The notes under the pieces were generated by a model. The model did not search any database, was not told the origin of the DNA, and was given only the letters and a program-made list of their open reading frames with translations. A stretch of 64,000 nt of DNA from Oxytricha trifallax (Eukaryota; Ciliophora; Spirotrichea; Sporadotrichida; Oxytrichidae). Positions 56,715-64,000 of this stretch are shown one piece after another; position 1 is the first letter of the stretch, and each line of letters opens with the position of its first letter. The stretch is from contig ARYC01017891.1 in the NCBI GenBank assembly GCA_000711775.1, positions 49,272 through 113,271 of the forward strand, given 5' to 3'. Made by a program: the position numbers and the translations under genes.

Positions 56715-57434
56715 TCATGCCAGATAGACTTTTGACTTCCTAAAGTAATTAAAGTAAGTCTTTAAAGAATTTTACACAATAAAAAATGTAAGTATTAAAT
56801 ATGAAAAAGTAGAGGAGGCCAACCCAACTTCTTCTAGAAGTGTAAGGCGCCTTAAATTTTCCAATAGATTTTAACTAATTCTTTCTGCAACTTACTTTTT
56901 TTAGGCGGAAGAGTAAACAAGGAATTATATGCTTATTATTTATATAATATTCTGTATGAATATCGCTTATACTTTTATAATTCTTTAATATTTATTAAAT
57001 TCATAAATTTAACTGACAATGCTGTCATTTAGGGCGTAACCTTTTTATGATTAAGCTAACTAATTTGAAAAAAATTCAAAAATATTTATTATAGTATTAT
57101 TGGTTTTATAATAGTAGTAAATTAAAAAATTATATTTAATGTTACCAGAATAAATTATAATCAAGGTTGAAATATCTTAAATTCTAGGACTATAGACCAC
57201 ACTTATTATTTAAGTTTGCCTAATTCTCTGATCTATCTCTTCATGCAGCAAATTGATATTTTCATTATTGATTTCCTCGCTAAGGTCTTGCTTTTGTCAC
57301 CTGCTTATCTTCTTTCTCATTATTTGCTAATTAACAAGAAGTCCATTTCAATTAAATAGTTTATAGAATTTATGAACATTGCATAAACTTCCTTCACAAT
57401 TAATTAATTCATTTTTAGCGACATCTTGATTCAT
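56715..57434 (-). pseudogene. Coding region in two GC-richer blocks (MDS-like)
   Basis: ATG 57432-57434 (MNQDVAKNELINCEGSLCNV) and TGA 56715-56717 lie in the same frame, with two internal TGAs (after KLFN and after KKISR). Coding-like blocks are QKQDLSEEINNENINLLHEE and IDQRIRQTQ (about 57170-57300), then AQKKQVAERISQNLLENLRR and LTLLEEVGLASSTF (about 56790-56910). The stretch between them is AT-rich and may be an IES. The product is predicted to be helical and acidic. Family unknown. Its start resembles the MNQDV start in element H, possibly by chance. Confidence 0.42.
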
Positions 57435-58221
57435 TCTTAAAAATTAATTATATCCATAAGGCAATTTGTGAGATGTGCAACATAAGCCTTGTTATTATAT
57501 ATTTTCATTTTAATAATATCAAATCATCTCAATATTTCATGTCGTATCATTTGCTAAATCTTCATTTTTATTATAATAGTATACTTGATTTAATTAAATC
57601 AAAAACCTATATCAAAATTAAAAATAAATTTTTACCTATGCATGTTGATCTTTTTTAAGCAGATTTAGAATATCTTTTTTCGGTTTAGTCTAGCCTTATT
57701 GGTTTACTATTAGCTTTAAATATTCCTGTGCTCTGTGATTCAGTTTTGTTTAATTAATTTCCTAGTTTTTAAGCTACCTCTATTTCTTTTTCTGAAATTT
57801 TGATTCTCTTTTGCAATAAAAACTTAAATTAGTCAAAGCAACCATAAATTTAAAAATTTTGATCTGCATTACTTTTTAATTAAAGGTATATCTTTTAAAA
57901 TATTAATGTAAAAATGTCTCAAAAGTAGGATTCTCTCGATCCTAAATAAATGAAATGATGTTATTCTCATTTATTGTCATTTTTATAGTTAATTATCAAA
58001 GGTATAAGAATTAAGTGATTAAGTTTCATTTAACAGAACTAGGCTTCCTCTTAAAGTCACTAGGTTGTTTCAATAGATTATAAAATGATATAAATTAAGG
58101 CAAATTATTAAAATTGCTTGAACTTGTTATTATTATTTATTTTCTTTCTTTTAAAAATACGTGGATATCTACAAAAAATATTACTAAATGCATTTAATAG
58201 TACCATGTTTGGAGTGATGAT

Positions 58222-58412
58222 GGACCTAATATCATCATTTGACGATATAAAGGTTTATGGTTTGTATAATTAGACTCTCAACTGACCACTCTTTGGTAGT
58301 GTCATTAGACCACGGACCTTTTAAAAATCATCATAAAAAACTTTACCTCTAGACAATGGCTGACTTACAACTCCTCCAATACTAAGGACTACAAAGATAC
58401 AGGTTTTATCGG
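58222..58412 (+). repeat. Dispersed repeat, copy 2
   Basis: Same orientation as 22870-23098 and about 190 bp; shares atatcatcatttgacgatat, aactgaccactc, cctctagacaatggctgact and aaagatacaggttttat. Non-coding. Confidence 0.7.
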
Positions 58413-58984
58413 ATTTAAATAAATTTATAACTGTATGTTAAAATCCTAATTGAAAAAAAACAAAATAATAATAAATCCATAAAAGGGAGGGACATTAAAA
58501 AAGGCCCTTCAACATGAACATTATTAATAAAAACTTATATTAAAGTTACTAAATCTAATCTTTATAATATTTCTAGAATTAATCCACTTTTGTTTGACAA
58601 AAAAATACTAGTTAATTCGATAATGAGATCAATAAAACCCATAAACTAAAGTATAAATTATATTTTGTTGCTTAGTAAAATTTATATAGATGAGGAAGAG
58701 TATTAAATGGACTAGTTAAATGCGATTAAGAGTTTTAGAGAAAAGGCATCATCAAAGTATAAAAATAATATATATAAGTATAATAAAAATTATAAAATAA
58801 ATAAAACTTTTAATATGACTATATATTTTTATAAGATAAATCAATTTAGTCCAATTTAAATTTTATTTAAATTATCAAATAGAAAATAATAGAATTATTT
58901 GAAATAATGATTTTAAAACACAAATGTATAAGATATGCATAATTAAAATATCATATGAGATCTGTCCTATGAGTAAAAGGATGA

Positions 58985-59410
58985 TATTTAAATAATTGAA
59001 ATGTAAGTTAAAACTCTCTCTTAGAAATGCAAAATATTTTTTATGCTAGAATTAAAACATTGTTTATGAGACTCCAACTATTTTATGCACAATTCGTATT
59101 AATTTTAATGATGACTTTTACAAACTTCAATTATAAAAGTTCAAGGATGGGAGGTAAAATTTTATTAATTTATGTCAGAGCCCAATTAAATTAGTGGAAA
59201 GAAGAGTTCAAACTATCTCTTACAAATGGCAAATATATATTATGCTCGAATTAATACATTGTGTATGAGACTCCAACTATTTTATGCACAATTCTTTTTT
59301 ATTTTAATGATGACTTTTTCAAATTTCAACTCATTGGACGTTCAAGGATTGGAGAATAAATTTTATTGAAGTATTGCAGAGCGCAATAAAATTAGTAAGA
59401 AGAAAAGTTC
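58985..59410 (+). repeat. Tandem repeat array 2, left block (two units)
   Basis: The landmark tatgcacaattc is at 59084 and 59283, a 199-bp spacing, with the full unit (aaactctctcttacaaatg ... gttcaaggat-ggag ... attaaattagtaagaag) repeated. Same family as 60180-61110. Confidence 0.9.
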
Positions 59411-59570
59411 AAACTATCTTTTTTAAATGCCCTTTTTTTTATCTAGATTTAAAACATTTGGTAAAAATTTTAAATATTCGGGCAATTATTAGAATTAATA
59501 CAGTTATTCACTTTTATCATTTATAATATTTAAATAAATTTATCAATAATCATAAACTAAACTTTTTTGA

Positions 59571-59617
59571 TGTAAGGCAATCGAGAAATATTGTCGAACT
59601 TTCTCGATTGCCTTACA
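59571..59617. repeat. Perfect 18-bp hairpin
   Basis: tgtaaggcaatcgagaaa (59571-59588), an 11-nt loop, then its exact inverse (59600-59617). It lies in the unique spacer between the two blocks of array 2. It could be the core of a small element, a structural RNA hairpin or a protein-binding palindrome. Confidence 0.85.
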
Positions 59618-60179
59618 TTTTTAAAACTAGATTAATTGTTCGATTATTTCTTTCCAATATATTAACATTATATTAATCGCTTATTTTAAAAAAGTTATTT
59701 ACAATTTCGTATTTGAGTAAATGTTATTACACTTTAACATAATAGTCTATACTTTTTCACTTTAAAAATATTAAAACTTTTTTATTATATTTCATTTTTG
59801 ATTAATGAGAGATATTTAAAATACAAGGTAATAATTTAATAATAATCAAAATCTAATTATTTTTAATAAAGCATATTAAAGAAGTTCAAACTTTTTAACT
59901 AAAAGTGCACAAGTTTACTCAATTTATTTTATTGATTATCATTGAATAAATTAGAATTTACTTATATACCGTTGAATAGATCACACAGCTCAATTAATTA
60001 AAAATATTTAATATCTTAAAATGTAACATAAACTAAAAGATTATTAAACATGTGTATTTATTCATGTTTTAAATTATTCAGCTTATTCATATTTTTATAA
60101 ATAGTTAGTATATAATTATATAATATATTCTCGCAATATTTATTAATAAAATCGCCTATTTTTTTAAAAATTTTACCAA

Positions 60180-61110
60180 TTGTTTATGTGACTCAAACTA
60201 TATTATGCACAATTCTTTTTTATTTTAATGATGACTTTTACAAATATCAACTCTTTGGACGTTCAAGGATTGGAGGATAAATTTTAATGAAGTATTGCAG
60301 AGCACAATTAAATTAGTAAGAAGAAGAGTTCAAACTCTCTCTTACAAATGCATTATTTTTTTTGCTCGAATTAAAACATTGTTTATGAGACTACAACTAT
60401 TTATGCACAATTCTTTTTTTATTTTAATGATGACTTTTACAAATTTCAACTCTTCGGACAATCAATTTATGAAGAATAAATTATATTGAAGTATTATAGA
60501 GCGCAATTAAATAAGTAAGAAGAAGAGCTCAAACTTTGTCTTACAAATACCAAATATTTTTTATGCTAGATTTCAAACATTTTGTAAGAGACTCAAACTA
60601 TTGTATGCACAATTCTTATTTATTTAAATGATGATTTTTACAAACATCAATTCTTTGGACGTTCTAGGATTGGAGGATAAATTTTATAGAAGTTTTGCAG
60701 AGCACAATTAAATAAGTAAGAAGAAGAGTTCAACTCTTTCTTACAAATGCCTTATTTTCTTTTTCTAGAATTAAAACATTGTTTATGTGACTAAAAGTAT
60801 ATTATGCACAATTCTTTTGTATTTTAATGATGACTTTTACAAATTTCAACTCTTTGGACGTTCAAGGATTGGAGAATAAATTTTAATGAAGTATTGCAGA
60901 ACACAATTAAATTTGTATGAAGAAGAGGTCATACTCTCTCTTACAAATGTATTATTTTTTATGCTTGTATTTAAACATTGTTTATGAGACTTCAACTATT
61001 TATGCACAATTTTTCTTTTTTTATTTTAATGATGACTTTTACATATTTAATTTCTTCGGTTGTACTAGGATTGGATATGCAATTTCTAGTTTAATTTTTT
61101 TGAGAGCTTG
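60180..61110 (+). repeat. Tandem repeat array 2, right block (five units)
   Basis: The landmark atgcacaatt is at 60205, 60403, 60605, 60804 and 61002: spacings of 198, 202, 199 and 198 bp. Each unit includes atgatgacttttacaaat and ctttggacgttc-aggattgga. Short open frames in the array (for example 60295-60489 and 60917-61111) recur with the repeat and are not considered genes. Confidence 0.93.
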
Positions 61111-62168
61111 ATTAATCTATTTATAATTCTTATGAAGTTTAGATAATTTATGATTCTCATAATTCTCTCAGTTTTTACTTAGTTTAAGGTGTTTTAATAA
61201 TATTCTCATGTAATCTATCACTTATTTTGATCTACTAAGGGATGAATATATTAATGTACAAAGACAAAGTTCAAAAATATTGGCTTTATAGATTTTTTTT
61301 TATCTTAACAATAGTTTTTTATCTCAAACCATCATAAAAAATACTTAAATTTAATAAAAATGTACACTAGTCGAAGGTCGTATGTGACCACATCATACAT
61401 ATTGACAATGAACATGTTTATTGCTTTTTTAGACATAATAAATCTCATTTGTATAATTAAACTACTTAATGACTCACCTGCATTCCAACACAAACCTATT
61501 AAAATTGCTTTTTAATGTTAATTTAATAGCTTGATTTTTATTTATTTAAATTATATAGCTTAAAATGAATTTTTAATTAATCAATCTTGTTAACAAATTA
61601 TCCTTTTTTTTCCATTATTCTGTGAATGTATGTTTTTCTATACCAAAAGTTTACTTCAATAATCAGTGAGTCATTACTTACAAATAAAATAAATTATTAT
61701 AAATCCATAATCCATACATCTTGGAAGTTAAGTTGATCTCCACAATATCTGAGTTACTCTGAGTGTTCAATTTAATTGACTATACAAATTCTATTGTTAT
61801 ATCTTAGGACTTTTTTAATATTTAAATAAATTAATACAATAATTAATTTATATAACTTTTAGATGAATTTAAGCTTATTTGAAAATTTTTATTCCATACT
61901 TCAAGTTAGGATTGAAGACTATCATTAAACAAAAACTGATACACAATAACCAAATATTTTAATGTAAATTACTTTATAAATTTATATTTAATATATTGAG
62001 TATTAAAATTTATATGATTTTTCCAAATAAAAATACTAAATCTCTTATTATATATAAAAGAGTAAATTGAATTTGAATTTGAAAGTTGTTATAATTAAAT
62101 CTAAATTTGAATCATTAAGAAATTATTATTAATATTTGGTAGCTTGTTGATTTGTGATGGAAGCCCTT

Positions 62169-62213
<45 letters not shown>

Positions 62214-62351
62214 CTATATATTAATATATATATATAAGACCCTAATTAATATAATGACTAGCTACCAAATTTTTTAAGTGAGTATAAAAGACTTTTAATA
62301 TTATTAATCAGACTAAAAAATTATTCATTCTAGCTGTTACACTGAGACTCC
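61111..62351. other. AT-rich spacer with (TA)n
   Basis: Includes a (TA)n tract at about 62170-62232, bounded by tagcttgt / actagcta-like sequence. It precedes the GC-rich gene segment; the boundary near 62330 is a candidate IES/MDS junction. Confidence 0.5.
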
Positions 62352-63051
62352 ATGGATAAGACATAGCCCTACATGCAGGAACATTACGAGCCGCCTCTAA
62401 CCTCGCCCTCGGTGCAGCTGTCGCCCTCCGTGCTGCCGCCGGGCATGGACATTGAGCTAGGCGAAGAGCCCTTGATGAGCTTGTGGGAGCTGGCCCCGAA
62501 GATTGCATGTCTACTGTAAAGCATCTCCCTCAAAGAGCACTCCATTCAAAGCTTCGTCGAGATCTTGAAGACCCTCTTCAACGCACACACAGTCAATCAC
62601 CACTGGGTCCACACTTCGAAGGAGATCGAGCGCCATGCTGGAAAGCAGAGCCTTGAGCTTGCATTGAGGACGCCAATCGAGAAAGAAGGGGACCCTATAG
62701 GAGCCTTAGATCCTGCGCTTGTTGATAAGAAGCAATCATAGTCGTTAAAGGGCGTGCCCAAGGTTAGAGATGGGGGCCCTATTTAATATACACGTTAAAA
62801 CTAAATCAAACAGACTACGATTAACAAGCACATGTTCTCTTCACTCTAATTGGAATTGACGCAAACGAATCAATCGCCCTCAGTACTGTCCTTTGATGGA
62901 TGTGCAGATCAATCTGAAGGAGTGTCATCATGGGGTGGTTATTTACCTAATAATAAGAGAGACATTAAGAGACCCCAAATACCTTGTTATAGAGGTCCTT
63001 TCGATCAACTGCACCGTCCACACCATGACCTGGTCTCTCCTGATGTACAAT
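62352..63051 (+). CDS. Host gene segment (MDS) interrupted by TBE-E
   Basis: ATG 62352 with an in-frame TGA three codons upstream; then 233 codons open to the TBE-E junction at 63051, with TAA/TAG repeatedly at Gln positions and TGG for Trp. GC is far above background. Begins MDKTQPYMQEHYEPPLTSPS; contains LGEEPLMSLWELAPKIACLL, SFVEILKTLFNAHTVNHHWV, LRTPIEKEGDPIGALDPALV and RDIKRPQIPCYRGPFDQLHR. Pro/Gln-rich at the N-terminus, with a likely helical middle. I do not recognise the family. The downstream part of the gene should lie beyond TBE-E, outside the window. The best candidate here for a real somatic gene. Confidence 0.72.
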
Positions 63052-64000
63052 CAAAACCCCAAAACCTATTCAGTAGTTTGATTGAGTTTTTGATTGATAA
63101 AAGTAGACTATTAGTGCATACTTTATTAGGGTTTTATAGGGTTTATGTAGGGGTTTAATGTTTAAATATTAGTAATTTAAGTGATTATATGCGAGGTTTG
63201 GGGTCTGTTTATGACAGTGAGTCTATAGATTTATTGTTTAAGTTGCGTTATGGATGTGATGAATATAATGATAAACTCAAGCCTATCCTTAATTACACGT
63301 CTATAGCAAGGCTAATCCATAAATCTCCTGCTACTGTGAGGTCTCACTGTCTATTAGCATTGAATTTAAAGAGATAGCATCTTAATTCTAAGCCTAAGAG
63401 ACCCTTAAAATTTTAGCAGCATCATATTGAATATCTTATAAATGATAAGCTTCTTAAATACTGGGCTCATTTCTCTCTAGCCTAGAGGGCTGTGATGTTT
63501 CATCGCCAATTTCCTGAGCTTAACATATCTGCTTAATCGATAGCTAACATATATAAAAAGAACGGAATATCTTACAAGACAGTCAATCGCATTAAGAGAG
63601 TGATTGACTTTAATGTTCCATTTTATTAGACTAATTTAGAATATATATTCTATTAAATGCAGAGGTCTTAACAGCATAATATAAAGTTCATACACGCTGA
63701 TGAGGCAGTATTTACATTCAATACCTTTATATCAAGGTCTTGGTACAAGAGGTATAGTAATATAGAAGTTTATGACTAAAAGGTTAAGGTATAAACTCAT
63801 GCTATTCTCGGAGGAATAAGTGAAGATAGTGGCCTCGAGACTTATGTTATTCACCCTCGTTCTATAAAGACTGAAGAATATATTAAGTTCTTGCAATAAC
63901 TCAGAGATAAGTACGCTGACTAAGAGATTATTCTATTCGTTGATAACTTGTCAGTTCATAATACTAAAGACTCAAGGAAGGAATATGAAAGGCTAAATAT
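63052..64000. mobile_element. TBE-E: partial telomere-bearing element
   Basis: Begins caaaaccccaaaacctattc, preceded by aat. The following agtagtttgattgagttttt matches the end of TBE-C, so E belongs to the C subfamily. It is oriented with the transposase first. The element continues past the window. Confidence 0.92.
63189..64000 (+). CDS. TBE DDE transposase, copy E, intact as far as visible
   Basis: ATG 63189 (MRGLGSVYDSESIDLLFKLR), then 270 codons with no TGA; at least a dozen TAA/TAG codons sit at positions occupied by Gln in homologues. Helix-turn-helix SIARLIHKSPATVRSH, then QQHHIEYLINDKLLKYWAHF, FHRQFPELNISAQSIANIYK, IHADEAVFTFNTF (first catalytic Asp), GISEDSGLETYVIHPRSIK and IILFVDNLSVHNTKDS (second catalytic Asp). 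The Glu-containing block (FNGIELYW in copy C) would lie just outside. The 130 bp before the ATG are terminal inverted repeat. The youngest-looking TBE gene in the window. Confidence 0.93.

Noticed and set aside
60295..61111. Open frames inside the 199-bp array
   Set aside because: They recur with each repeat unit and have no protein-like features.
62308..62508. Minus-strand frame opposite the GC-rich gene
   Set aside because: Shadow of the plus-strand frame; Ala/Arg-rich only because the opposite strand is coding.

Overview
The window looks like germline (micronuclear) DNA of a spirotrich ciliate of the Oxytricha/Stylonychia type. Four things support this. (1) It is very AT-rich, with small islands of higher GC. 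(2) Real reading frames stay open only if TAA and TAG are read as Gln and TGA is the only stop. (3) It carries several telomere-bearing elements (TBE transposons) ending in C4A4C4-type sequence with the three TBE genes (zinc-finger/kinase, 22-kDa protein, DDE transposase). (4) Coding stretches are short and separated by AT-rich filler, as expected for MDS/IES germline architecture. No rRNA, convincing tRNA, CRISPR or bacterial-type operon was seen. Species is not determined.

Layout. 0.7-7.8 kb: TBE-A, with a 436-bp MITE inside its kinase gene and a second TBE (TBE-B) inside its 22-kDa gene. 7.85-8.2 kb: decayed coding island. 11.8-12.1 kb: small palindromic element. 13.0-16.1 kb: element H, with long diverged inverted repeats that both contain related coding sequence. 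16.5-20.7 kb: TBE-C. 20.7-22.3 kb: remains of a non-LTR retrotransposon (APE endonuclease) with a triplet microsatellite. 24.4-27.6 kb: TBE-D. 27.7-28.0 kb: second copy of the 11.8-kb palindrome. 28.5-36.2 kb: scattered coding-like islands. 36.7-37.5 kb: 199-bp tandem repeat. 39.9-40.2 kb: palindromic element. 41.2-47.0 kb: element F. 47.0-51.2 kb: coding-like sequence. 51.8-54.0 kb: element G. 54.7-57.4 kb: coding-like islands. 59-61.1 kb: a second, unrelated array of about 199-bp repeats. 62.35-63.05 kb: GC-richer host gene segment interrupted by TBE-E, which runs off the window.

Most interesting systems. Element F carries the same three genes as TBEs, in the same order and orientation, and its 22-kDa-like gene has an intron at the same position. 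Its ends, however, are about 0.9-kb inverted repeats starting CAGTTTATC and flanked by TA, with no telomeric repeats: a non-telomere-bearing sister of the TBEs. Its kinase has lost the expected catalytic residues. Element G is a 2.2-kb unit with about 385-bp terminal inverted repeats whose only visible gene encodes a superfamily-3 (Rep/NS1-type) helicase.

How it fits together. Most of the window is germline-limited mobile DNA that should be removed when the somatic nucleus develops. Many genes carry frameshifts, often in runs of A, or in-frame TGA; these could be real decay or uncorrected long-read errors.
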